Source of the DNA: Gibbula magus
Taxonomy: Eukaryota > Mollusca > Gastropoda > Trochida > Trochidae
DNA length: 64,000 nucleotides
Assembly: GCA_936450465.1 (NCBI GenBank)
Contig: OW388305.1
Span: 53,930,625 to 53,994,624 of the forward strand
Direction: 5' to 3'
Both the position numbers and the translations under genes were made by a program. The notes beneath the pieces were generated by a model, which made no database searches, was not told where the DNA came from, and was given only the letters and a program-made list of their open reading frames with translations. Positions within the stretch are counted from its first letter, which is position 1. Each line of letters starts with the position of its first letter. Below are positions 34,186 to 44,600 of the stretch, one piece after another.

Positions 34186-34884
34186 TACATTCCTAATCTT
34201 TCTATTACACCATCTTTTAGAATGCGTTTCAAACAGTTAACATGGATACTCCTTCTCCAGTAGGAATGTGGGCATAGAAATAAATCTTCTTTCAAGTCAA
34301 AAGAGGTTAGTTGTAATTAGTTTAGAGTATCAATGACTAAATACGACAATGATATTACACATATATTCTTGTTAAGAGAAACAAGCCCTTAAGCATACTG
34401 GATTAGAAAAAGGAAATATACATTATATATTTAATGATATATAATTCACAAATCTTCTATGAAAATTTATGTGGATATTATCTACGATTATAAAATATTT
34501 GTCTCATATTATCTCAACCATCTTAGTGATGAGTACATTGTTTTGAAAATCAAGTGAAACATAAACTGACTAGATATACCAACCATTTTAATTTGTTCGT
34601 AGTTCATTTGTCATGAATGAACTTAGCAGACACTTAAAGTAATTAATCACTTGATTATTTTATGCTTTTGTGTTAAGGTTTATAATTCAACATACATCAA
34701 AATTAGCCAGCTACTTTACATTTCGTTATTTACTGTCTTTGACGATCACACAACTTGCCAATCACTTAATACCACGGCAAAGTGCAATGACAGCAATATA
34801 ACAATTTTATTCACTCAGGATTAGCTTCTGTGATGGTGATAGCTTTCGGTGCCCTAAAAAAGGTAATGTGAAAGTGATCGCAGG

Positions 34885-35436
34885 AATAAAAAGATTTTAT
34901 TTCTGTCTCAAATCTCTGTTACAAAAAGGTAAAAAATGCACACAATATGCACAAAATTACAACAACCAATCACATAGTGACTTATAAGAGACACATAAAA
35001 CATATTTATAAATACAATGCTAAGATATAAAATATAAATATAATAATAAAAAAAACATCATTTAAATGATAAAAGTATAAAAGTTGTTGTCTTCTGGTTC
35101 ACATAGCATGGCAGGCCTTGGAAACATAAAAAGATATGATGGGGTGTGATAAAAAAATATTAACTGCTCATTCTTTGTTTTACTGGTAAAATCCTTATCA
35201 ATTTGTAAACGGTTGGTAAAAAGTGTAGATCTGATGTCCTCGTATAAATGCCAGAATAAAAGAACATGTGGTTTTTTTTATCTTCGATGATATGATCACA
35301 GTTAAAGCATAAACTTTATTGGAATGGTATGTTGCTGTAATGGCCTGTCTCTACGTAACGGTGCAACCGCACATCGAAACTTGACAAAGGCACTTTGGTG
35401 GTCACGTTGCAGAGGGAGTCGCAGATACTATAGATA
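34885..35436 (-). mobile_element. LINE 3' fragment, minus strand (right of MITE)
   Basis: The reverse complement encodes LRLPLQRDHQSAFVKFRCAV with APLR, matching the 'SAF(V/A)KFRCGVAPIR.ETGRY' region I know from the C-terminus of invertebrate LINE ORF2 proteins. After small deletions and frameshifts comes FNCDHIIEDKKNHMFF, the tail of the usual Cys/His knuckle. The 3' end is A/T-rich with AATAAA near 34897 (reversed). It is interrupted by a Tc1/mariner-type MITE at 35437. Confidence 0.6.
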
Positions 35437-35964
35437 CACTGTCGGCCAAAAGAAACGCCTACCAGAAATCTTATTAGATATCGTTAAAATTATAGTGAAC
35501 AGTTTAACAATATTATAGCATTATGAACTTGCATCATTTCTACATAATATATTTGAATTTCAGAAGTTCATGTCACAAAAGTATGGTGATTGTTGAAATG
35601 AGAAAACAATAATTGTTCAGTTCTCGATCAGTGCTTGATCAGAAAAAAACATTTTAAACAGATTTTCATACAACCACGAGCAACAATACAGGCATGCATT
35701 TGCATTAAAATGGTGATGATGCTACAGATGTACGTGGTTAGGGTGGGCAAGTGAATCAACGGAAAATACATGTAGCAGTCTTCATTGGACGTGTTTTTCA
35801 TGAATGTTATTGACTCGAATCACAGTTTTCCACGATTTCAATGGACTTTCATATCACTTATTGCTTCAGCATAAAGTGGAGACCACAATCAAAATATATT
35901 TCAGAAATTATTTAATCTTTCATTTTAAGGAAAATCAGGTAGGCGTTTCTTTTGGCCGACAGTG
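35437..35964. mobile_element. Tc1/mariner-type MITE
   Basis: The ends are a near-perfect 26-28 bp inverted repeat starting CACTGTCGGCCAAAAGAAAC, each flanked by TA (35435-35436 and 35965-35966). The interior of 528 bp has no transposase. The TA target site fits Tc1/mariner. It inserted into the LINE fragment. Confidence 0.85.
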
Positions 35965-35966
35965 TA

Positions 35967-36280
35967 GTATTGTCGCGCATAGTTGGGCTGTCGATTAGGG
36001 TTTATACTGAAAGAAGACTGATTCATGTTCAAGTCGGGCAAACAATTTGTCTTCTATGTGTGATTCAATGCCATAAAAATCTTCTAAATCAAGTTCCTGA
36101 CGATGCGTAGCAACTTTATAATTCCACCTTTTTTCTTGCACGTTTAGCCCATTAACATATTATATTGTTCAGCCTCCTCTATGTCAGGTTAACAAGTCTA
36201 GCCCACTGACGGGACACTGCTACACAGTTTCCTACTATAAGTGGTTCCCATTCACTTTCACCGTTCTCTGATCAGAAACA
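35967..36280 (-). repeat. likely continuation of the interrupted LINE fragment
   Basis: The reverse complement has an open segment reading RWNYKVATHRQELDLEDFYG, then ESHIEDKLFARLEHESVFFQ and a stop next to the MITE. I do not recognise it firmly as LINE ORF2, but it directly abuts the LINE segment across the MITE. Shared macro-repeat sequence resumes at about 36283. Confidence 0.35.
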
Positions 36281-36708
36281 GTACAATGTCCACGAAAGAT
36301 ATACATTGGATCCATGTTGGCCTGATAAGGTGTACCTTGCTCAAGCCAAACAGTAATGTGTTCACATCGTGTGCACACAATTAGCATCTTTTACAAGGCA
36401 AATACATTATCACTGGGACGATAATGATTGTAAATATTGCCTTGACCGAACACACACCTTCCGGTTGGCACGGTTCATTACATTATTGAAATGAGACAAT
36501 AGCACGATGACTGGACTATTTCTAGACTGATATAGTATTAATAATGCATCCCTCCAGGTTATGTGTGTTTATAACTATAATAAGGATAAAATGTTTTGTT
36601 CATGGAGGTAGGAATTACATGTTTGAGTTTGGTACACTTGTTAGTTGGGTTAACGTTACAGATCTATTACCTATCTATCTGTAACACCAACGCAGGTAAA
36701 TTAGATTG

Positions 36709-36782
<74 letters not shown>
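36709..36782. repeat. (TA)n microsatellite
   Basis: About 36 uninterrupted TA dinucleotides, at the border between macro-repeat units B and C. Confidence 0.95.
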
Positions 36783-36785
<3 letters not shown>

Positions 36786-37897
36786 CTTTCACCCTTTTGT
36801 CATCCTTTGTTGAACATCTCAAGTGCTTGTCCTAACAGTCTACAGAACACTGAAATGATGAAGTTTTCATTCCTTTCGGTATGATTTGAACCACCTGAGA
36901 ATTGCAAATATTTGAAGTGATGTTCTACTTGTTGTTTGTTATTTTGAGGATTGTAAGATGAACAATAATTGCAAACACAAGTTTTAAGAACCTTTCTTTA
37001 AAAAAACACACTTTTTAAAACGTTTCTATCATTTGATTTTAAACTTTACTTCAAACCTTAGTGAACTCATGGACAAATGCGTTAAAACATGCTTTTATTT
37101 ACATGTTGTACAAGTTTTCAGACTTGTCAGGTTTATTTCCAATTAAACTCTTAGAAACATAACCTTACCAAATAAATAACTCTAGTTTAATGTCAGGTTA
37201 CCTTCTGGTACCTTTGGCGCCTTTTTGCTATTTGAAAATATGGAACCGAATTATTAAAAATCAATAAATATGTTTCAAATGGATTGCAGGAATCCCGTTT
37301 TCAGCATTATGTGAGTTATAAAAGAAATCATCGAACGTCAAATCACATAGACAAAGATCAAACATTGAATCTTTACACTTCAAATGGTAATCGCAAATTT
37401 GCGTATTAGATTTAAATGCAGTGGAAAGAAAGTTTCGGTGATACATTACTGTAAAATATTCGTAATTTGTTATTGTTTACATAGAGGATAAAAAAGCTTT
37501 GACAAGAAGGACACATCGAATAACCTTTAGTCTTTGATCACCAATACCACCATTAGTAGACAGATAATTATGATAACGAGAAGTTGTTGTGAACGTAACG
37601 AATCAACAATGAAGTCACGTTCTCAGAAACCTGAAGTACTTTCCTCCTCTTCACCCTGTGTCATAGAGGACACAGTTGACACATCAGTAGGAGTTTGCTT
37701 TTTCGCTAATTGTCACATACTGTGAATGTACTAGACAGAAGGGATCACTCAAAGTCTGCTTCCGATTCTCCTAAGATGTACATGATGTATGACTTACGCA
37801 TCCTTTCATCAGATAAAGTTGATGATTTGACAATGGATTCTCAAATAACGAAGTTAGATGGCCATACCTCATGAATAAGCGACAACTGGAGTAACGA

Positions 37898-38048
37898 CCG
37901 TTCTTTCCACTAGTGGAAAGGCGTTCTTTCGGTAAGGAAAGAGCGACCTTTCCAATCATTCAAACCGTGGAAAGAGGCAGCTTTCCACGCCTTTCCACTG
38001 ACGGATAGAACGACTTTTACAAAGGCTGAAAGGCGGTCTTTCCACAGC
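37898..38048. repeat. CTTTCCAC/GTGGAAAG palindromic cluster
   Basis: About ten copies of CTTTCC or GGAAAG occur in alternating orientation within 150 bp (for example ttctttccactagtggaaag, a perfect hairpin). The architecture parallels the GCGGAAAT clusters, but the word is different. It occurs only in unit C, so it was inserted or expanded after the unit duplicated. Confidence 0.75.
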
Positions 38049-38544
38049 CATCACGCTAATGAGATAAATACTTTAATTTTCTGACGACGAGTCATGTCCC
38101 CTTGTAATGCGCGACCTGTCAAAAAGCGACAAGTAGCTGTAACAACAGCTAACACATCTATTCAAAACTAGACTTAAATTGTCGTATTCTTGGAACGGCA
38201 CACAGCACATTGGATACATGTATATGATCGATTTTGAAAAAATTATTATATTATCTATATAAAACATATCTACGGATATTTGTTTTTTGTTCATGTTTAA
38301 TAAAATAAGAGAGACAAAACAGAAACAGGGTATAGTTGGAATTGACTTTAATCCAAAGCATGTGACACAACATGTGCGAAAGCATAGAAATAGATTGAAA
38401 TAAAACTAAAGGAGTGTTTATGTTTATGTTATGAGATTCTCAATAAGTGTTTATACTGAGAATGACACTGAACATACACACATAACCTGTAGCCTGCTGG
38501 ATTGTTTTCAGGATTTTACAGTGAGCATAAAATTTGCAAAATTG

Positions 38545-38715
38545 AATTCTGAACAAAATGGTGTAAAACTTTGGCTGCATAAATAATTATTGACAAAATA
38601 ATTCGAGTTTGAAAATGTAGTACAATTATACTATTGTATTATTTCATTGTTTTCATAGAAAAATGTAAAAACAAATTAAATGAGAAAAATATTACATGAA
38701 TTAGTTTTACAATAT
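38545..38715 (+). repeat. dispersed repeat (TGAACAAAATGGTGTAAAA family), copy 2
   Basis: Closely matches 8025-8205, in the same orientation. Confidence 0.65.
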
Positions 38716-38757
38716 ATAATAAGATACATGTATGATATATTATTTTTACTACTATTT

Positions 38758-38820
38758 TTATACTCGACGCTAATGGCTGCAATACTGCTGAAGCGGTGTT
38801 AAGCAATAATTCACTAACTA
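38758..38820 (-). repeat. SINE fragment
   Basis: 'ctgcaatactgctgaagcgg' and 'tgttaagcaataattcact' match, reversed, the 'agtgaattattgcttaacac..cttcagcagtattgcag' head of the gastropod SINE type. Confidence 0.5.
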
Positions 38821-41800
38821 TTTGTAACAGTAACTGCCATAGTTTCCAAGTTGTATCAAAGCACACATATTAGGACTTCATATATTTTCCTAATACAATG
38901 AGGAGACTATTGTAGTAACTGAATCAAATCCCACTTAAACCGAGTAAACTGAAACAATATATTAAAACTAAAAATATTTCTGAAAATATTGAATGAACAG
39001 CCATTTTAGCATGTGATTAGCGCATGTCAAATTAAGCGCACAATGTTCGAAATGTGTATACTTTCTGCAGTCTGTTGCCTTCTGGGTAATGTGCAACACA
39101 ATATTACAATTTATGTTTATGTTATGATGTAAGTTTCAAATAAATTTATTACTTCATATCTGAACAAAGATTTCTAAAGTAGCGAATGCTGTGGTGCAAT
39201 GTTTATCAGAATCAAACATTATTTGTTTGTTCAATTCGTTCCAGTGTAATACCTGCCAAAAATCACAAATTAGTTTATTTATTTTTTATCAGTAAATGAA
39301 ACTTTTTAATTCGTCTTCTTGCTTTAAGATGATTTACAATCCGATAACTAACTCATTATTGATGTTTTATTGTTGAAAATGGCTTTTAACTTTCTTCAAA
39401 AGAGCTTTAAACTAGTGTCAGTACATCAGATATCGGGACACTTTCTTGAATAGTTTTGTGAGATGTAAGAAGAAATTGCATACCACCAAACCTCTCTTCC
39501 TATGTTTAGACTTAAAAACGTTGAAAAGCTTTGAAAAGTGATTTAAAATGTTACCATTAAAGCGGATCGAGAAAACTTTGTCATTGGTAGAATAATGCCA
39601 TGTGTTTTAAGACTATTAGGATGTTTGGACTGTTAGAAAGTTCATAAATACTTGTAGCAAATACAGGTTTACTGAACTCAGGAAAGTGATGGTTTATATC
39701 AGTATCTATATAGGTCTATTTTCATTTGTGAATACATAATAAATTGTCAATGATATTGAAATTGCTGGATCAACCAATGATTAACACAAACAGTTCACCC
39801 TATCATTACCCAGTATCCCTGATCTAGTTAAGCCATCATTACCCAGCATTCCTGATCCAGTTAAGCCACAGTCCCGACCATCGTGTAGTTATATACTGAC
39901 CAACATAAGCTTGTCAGTATAGTGCTAATAAAATTGGAATCAGTTCGATACCTTTATGGCCAAGACAGATATTTCACCTATCAGTATCCAACATCCTTCA
40001 TCCAGTTAAGCCACATTTCTGACCACAATGTAAATATAGCTTGATTAGCAAATGTGAACAGTAGCTTGTCAGTCTTGCACTATCTAATGAAAACTAGACT
40101 GATATTATAAATCCTTAGTGCTAACAACTACGTCTTGATACGTATCAGAGGAAACGTATTTGACAGGTTGTGTAGGGTTAGGAGTACAAACAGAACAATA
40201 TTTTCTGGGTAGCAACTCATGACGTTTCGGAATTTATAAATACTCTTCGTCAGTTGGAATGTGGGGGTATGAATACATCCTCTTTCAAGTCAAAAGAGGT
40301 TAGTTTAAAGTATCAATAATTATATACGGCAATGATATTACGAATCTGTTCTTGTTGTAAGAAACAAATCCTTAAGAATAATGCTACTTTAAGTTTACTT
40401 CACTGCTTTGAAAACATTAGTAATTGACAAATCTTCTGTTAAAGGTTATGTGGATATAATCTACGATTATTAAATATTTGTCTCATATTATTGCTAGGAT
40501 CACACAATGGTCTCTCGACTATCTTATTGATGGGGGACCTACATTGTTTTGAAAAATAAGCGAAACATAAACTGACCAGATATACAAAACATTTTAATTT
40601 GTTCCTATGTTTTTTGTCATGAATGACAAACACTTAAAGCAATTGAGCATTGGACTATTGCATGTTTTTGTGTCTAGATTTATAGTCAAAACATACATCT
40701 AAACCTGTTTGTCAATATGAACAAGTAGATCCTTTACATTTCGTTGTTTACTTTTTTTGATATTCACACAACTTGCCAATGTCTGCACTAATACCACGAC
40801 AAAGTGCAATGTCAGCAATATAAGAATCTAATTCAGTCAGGATTAGCTTCTGTGATGGTAATACATGTAGCTCCTAAACAGGTTGACTACTAAAGGCAAT
40901 ATGCTCACGAAGAATTACACACTATAGATAATTCTATCTGTGAAGAACCTGTCGCCTGTAAGACGCATATGTCATTATAGGATGTGTAGGCTATGGCTTA
41001 AACCCTTTTGTTTATGCCAACCCAACTGAACTATAATATCAGGAAACCCGAAAAGTGTGTACTTGTTCTAACTGCTTGTATTTCACTAAACACACATACT
41101 CATTTGATAAGTATTGATGAATTCATTATGCATTTTAAAAAAAACTTAATGACGATTATACGTTATAATTTAATGTCTTCATTATTGTGACTAGTGTCAG
41201 TTTAAACTTTATTGTAATAATTTAAACAAAAATTATTTATCCGAAAAAGACGTGAATGGTGAGGCATGTTCCAAAGGTATATATGGCAATCCATTGACAC
41301 CACTCTTAACATATGTCATATAACAACTAGTAGTGACATTGATTGGAATTTGAATCAGCTTATAATGATGATCAGTAACAGTAAAATGTCAAGAACTATA
41401 TACATTGGATCAATACTGATCTGATAAGGTGTACCTTGCCTCAAGCCAAGCGGTAATGTGTTCACATCGTGTTCACACAATTAGCAACATTTACAATACA
41501 CCATTCGTGGGAGGATATTACTGTTATAAGTCTGTCATAAGAGAACACACACCTTCCGGTTGAAACGGTTCATTACATTTATGAAATGTGACAATAGCAC
41601 GATGACATGAGTAATTCTGGACTAAAATAGTATTAATAATGCATCGCTCTAGGCTCTGTGTGTTTATAGAAATAGTAAGGATAAGTGGGTTTGTTAATGG
41701 AAGTACGAAATACATGTTTGACATTGGCACACTTGTTAGCTAGGAAAGCACTAAAAATATACTTTAGAGACGAATTATTATTAGCTTTCAACCATATCAG

Positions 41801-41904
41801 CTTTGTGCTAAAAGGGTTCAAAATGTATGAATTCATATTTAGATAAGTATTTTCTGGTGACTACAAACCAGAACATTGTCAAAAAGTGATTCCGTGTTGA
41901 TTGT

Positions 41905-41957
41905 CGTTTGCCACTTATGCCTGCAATATTGCTAAAGTGGCGTTAAACAATAACTCA
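41905..41957 (-). repeat. SINE fragment
   Basis: 'gcctgcaatattgctaaagt' and 'ggcgttaaacaataactca' match the same SINE head as 38758, less diverged. Confidence 0.5.
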
Positions 41958-41979
41958 GTATGAACTGAATATGTCATTG

Positions 41980-42825
41980 TGTAGCAATCACTCTCATAAT
42001 GATAAGTAGACGTTTTGAGTCTGGGAATCTGTTGAAGAGTTCCTGTCTTCAAAAGCTTTCCTATGTGAATGAGAATATGGTAAAGTTGAAGTCTTTGACA
42101 GCTTCGCAGACTAGCATGTCAATTATTTAGCAGCTTATAAATATCGTTAAGATTTTTAGATGTGTATTGGCCATAATAAATTCTATATTTTTCATTATAG
42201 CTTCTGGACACGGCCAAGGGCGAAATAGACAACACAAAAAGGAATTCTGAGAAGAGGGAATGTTTTTAGAGTATTCTCCACTTTGAAAGAAATCAACAGC
42301 AATGAGTGTTACTCTCTTATTGTGATTTGATTTCTAAATTTTATTTTATTCTAAATATTGTTTCTCCTCGTTAGTTTTTCCTCATGTTATGCATTCCATT
42401 TTTAATTTAAAAAAGGATCAACACACTTGGAAACTGATTAACTGCTTCCCAATGTTGAATTAAAGGGACGGACCTCTCAGCAAATCTGCCTATTGTCAAA
42501 TTAATCTCACTGTTCAAGAGGATCAACATTGATAGAAAATAACCAAATGGTATAACACAAACATTCCAAATAATGTCAACATTAAAAGTCACTTGAAAGC
42601 AGCTGAATATATTTGTCTTGGTTCGAAGTCAGAATATAACATGGTTAATCTAGGATTGCCAGGAATAATCAATTGTCGTCTTATCACTTAAAGAAGAATA
42701 AACAATATCGACGATTTGTAAATAACAAACCTGATGTTGCAGTTAAGTTTAAATATATCCAGGGCTTTAAGATATATGTAATTCGTGTTTGTTGGGAAGA
42801 TGTATGTCATTACAGATAGGATTTC
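41980..42825 (+). repeat. tandem macro-repeat, unit D (partial, cut by LINE)
   Basis: Restarts the unit: 'gggaatctgttgaagagt' near 42025, 'gatgtgtattggccataata' at 42159, 'aattaaagggacgga' at 42458, 'aggaataatcaattgtcgtc' at 42661, 'gtgtttgttgggaagatgta' at 42786. Similarity to units A and B stops at about 42825, where LINE coding sequence starts. Confidence 0.75.
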
Positions 42826-44452
42826 AAATATAATGAACAAAGTATCCGAAAATCAAGCTGGGTTTAGAAGAGGGTATTCCAATGTAGACCATATTTTTAC
42901 ATTATATTCTATTATTGAAAAATCATTAAGTAAGAAAAGAAGAAAAGTATATGTCGCATTTATAGACTTCCAGAAAGCTTTTGACTCAGTTTATAGATCA
43001 AGATTGTGGATTCTATTATCAAACTACGGACTTGGTGGTAAAATGTTAAATGCTTTAAAGGGTATTTATGAGTCAGTTAAATCATGTGTGAGATTTAATT
43101 CAAATACAACTGAATACTTCGAGTGTCCATTCGGTTTAAGACAAGGATGTATGCTTAGTCCAATGCTCTTTTCATTATTCATTAATGAATTGTCTATAGC
43201 GATATTACAAAATGGAAAACATGGTATTCAAATGTTCCCTGATATGATTCAAATACTGATGTTACTTTTTGCTGACGATGTAATATTAATTTCAGACACA
43301 CAATGTGGCCTTCAGTGCCAATTAAATATTTTAGCTTCTTATACTAAGAAATGGGGATTAACTGTGAATATGGAAAAATCAAACATTGTTATCTTTAGGA
43401 AGGGTGGAAGGTTATCGAAGAACGATGTGTGGTTCTTAAATGATGTACAAATGAAAATTTTTAATAGCTATAAATATTTGGGATTTTTATTCACTTGTAA
43501 TCTCAGTATGACAAAAGCACTTGATGATATTTCCTTACGAGCCAAGAAAGCTCTTACAGAAATAAGTGTTAACTTGAGAAAACTTGGAATTCTTTCGCCT
43601 GATGTATTCTTTAAAATATTTGATAGTCAAATACAACCAATGCTTTTGTATGCTTCAGAAGTTTGGGGGGTCAAAAGATATGAAAATATTGAAAAAATTC
43701 ATTTATCTGCCTGTAAGATTTTTTAAAATGTCGGTCCACAAACACCTAATGCGATTGTGTATGGTGAATGTGGTAGATACCCATTATATATTAATTCTGC
43801 TGTGCGCAGTTTAAAATATTGGATGAAAATTTTGTATATGCATAAAGATCGTTTACCTAAGAAATCTTATAATACGTCACTTCATTTGGATGATATCGGC
43901 CATAAAACTTGGGCCTCAGAAATTAGAAATATGCTTTTTTCTCATGGATTTGGTTTCGTTTGGATTTCGCAAAGTATATATCAATATTTTTAAAATACGG
44001 GCAAAAGATATGTTTTTTTTCAAAATTGGAACTCTACACTGAATAACAGTACCAGATATGATACATATAGAGAAATTAAAAGTCTACTTACACCGGAGAA
44101 ATATTTATTTGAAATAGTGGATTTTAAATTTCGTAAATGCATTGTTAAATTACGATCAGGGCTGTTACGTTTAAAGGTTAATGAGGGTAGATGGCAGAAA
44201 ATTGATAGGTTGTCTAGAATTTGTCCAATTTGTAATGAAGGAATAGAAGACGAATTTCATTTTATTTATGTGTGTCCATATTATAATGATTTAAGAAAAA
44301 TACATCTGCCAAGTATTAGAAATGTAAACATGTATACATTTAAACAAATTCTTACTACTAACGATAACTACATGTTGAAAAAATTAAGCCACTATGTTTA
44401 TTATGCCTATGAAAAACGATGTAAAAAGCTGAATGAAATTTCTTGCGATTGA
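42826..44452 (+). pseudogene. LINE ORF2: reverse transcriptase and C-terminal zinc knuckle, two nonsense codons
   Basis: The RT domain shows ENQAGFRRGYSNVDHIF, the catalytic block VAFIDFQKAFDSVYRS (first Asp), RQGCMLSPMLFSLFINEL, and the LLFADDVILISDT block with the two catalytic Asp residues, then LGFLFT. The same frame continues after TAA at 43724-43726 (GPQTPNAIVYGECGRYPLY) and again after TAA at 43991-43993 (to KRYVFFQNWN), ending with a zinc knuckle CPICNEGIEDEFHFIYVCPY (Cys-x2-Cys...His-x4-Cys) and stop at 44450. Only two premature stops interrupt it, so it is a fairly young copy. The ATG at 42785 is not the true start: residues before about 15 come from the macro-repeat. The clade (L1/Tx1-, Nimb- or RTE-like) is not settled. 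Confidence 0.85.
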
Positions 44453-44600
44453 TTATTATTTTCATGTTATCTACTTCTCGTAAGTTGTGCGTATTATTAC
44501 TTAATATTATTTTTGTATACGAAATATGTGTTTCCATGTACCTGTATTTGGGCCCAGGGGCCTATATACTTGAATAAAGTTGAAGTTGAAGTTGAATAAA
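42826..44600 (+). mobile_element. 5'-truncated LINE retrotransposon
   Basis: The insertion begins in the RT domain, abutting macro-repeat unit D, and ends with a 3' tail of (GTTGAA)n after AATAAA (44570-44597). It keeps the C-terminal half of ORF2 and its 3' UTR. A 5' truncation with a simple-repeat tail is typical of target-primed insertion. I could not identify a convincing target duplication. Confidence 0.8.

Larger units (their letters stand above)
33250..34240 (+). mobile_element. truncated Penelope-like element with GIY-YIG domain
   Basis: Two overlapping frames give the C-terminal region of a Penelope-like ORF. Frame 1 (from about 33330 to 33590) contains PAPIRIPLPYIGKTSHHISR, the post-RT linker of this class. 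Frame 3 (to 33896) contains the GIY-YIG nuclease core KGVVYNISCDCGSNYIGKTS followed by RPLNIRIKEH. A deletion near 33585-33600 removes the linker between them and shifts frame. The left end (atggatgttcaacttcattt at 33262) is the complement of the right end (aagaagttggacatccat near 34170), i.e. inverted terminal copies as seen in many such elements. Host unit sequence resumes near 34248. Confidence 0.75.
28061..36700 (+). repeat. tandem macro-repeat, unit B
   Basis: Repeats the unit A landmarks: 'tggaatctgtcgaagatt' near 28098, 'aattaaagggacggtcctat' at 29038, 'caggaataatcaattgtcgt' at 29244, 'gaagtcacgttctcgaac' near 29798, 'cagttaagccacagtctt' near 32570. It continues with a tail shared with unit C ('ttagcttctgtgatggt' near 34822, 'ctgataaggtgtaccttg' near 36320). 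It carries a MITE, a Penelope-like element and a LINE/MITE nest. Frames inside it, including 29375-29866, are not preserved in units A or C and are not called as genes. Confidence 0.75.
36850..41975 (+). repeat. tandem macro-repeat, unit C
   Basis: Landmarks shared with unit A: 'gatgttctact' (36918; A at 21685), 'ctagtttaatgtc' (37182; A at 21995), 'aggacacatcgaa' (37507; A 22308), 'gaagtcacgttctcagaaac' (37611; A 22411). With unit B: 'cataaactga(c/t)(c/t)agatata', 'ttagcttctgtgatggta' (40845; B 34822), 'ctgataaggtgtaccttgc' (41419; B 36322). The beginning of the unit (the part with 'gggacggtcc') is missing. No conserved coding frame. Confidence 0.75.

Noticed and set aside
36596..36835. 79-codon frame with YIYIYI repeat
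   Set aside because: Translation of the (TA)n microsatellite.
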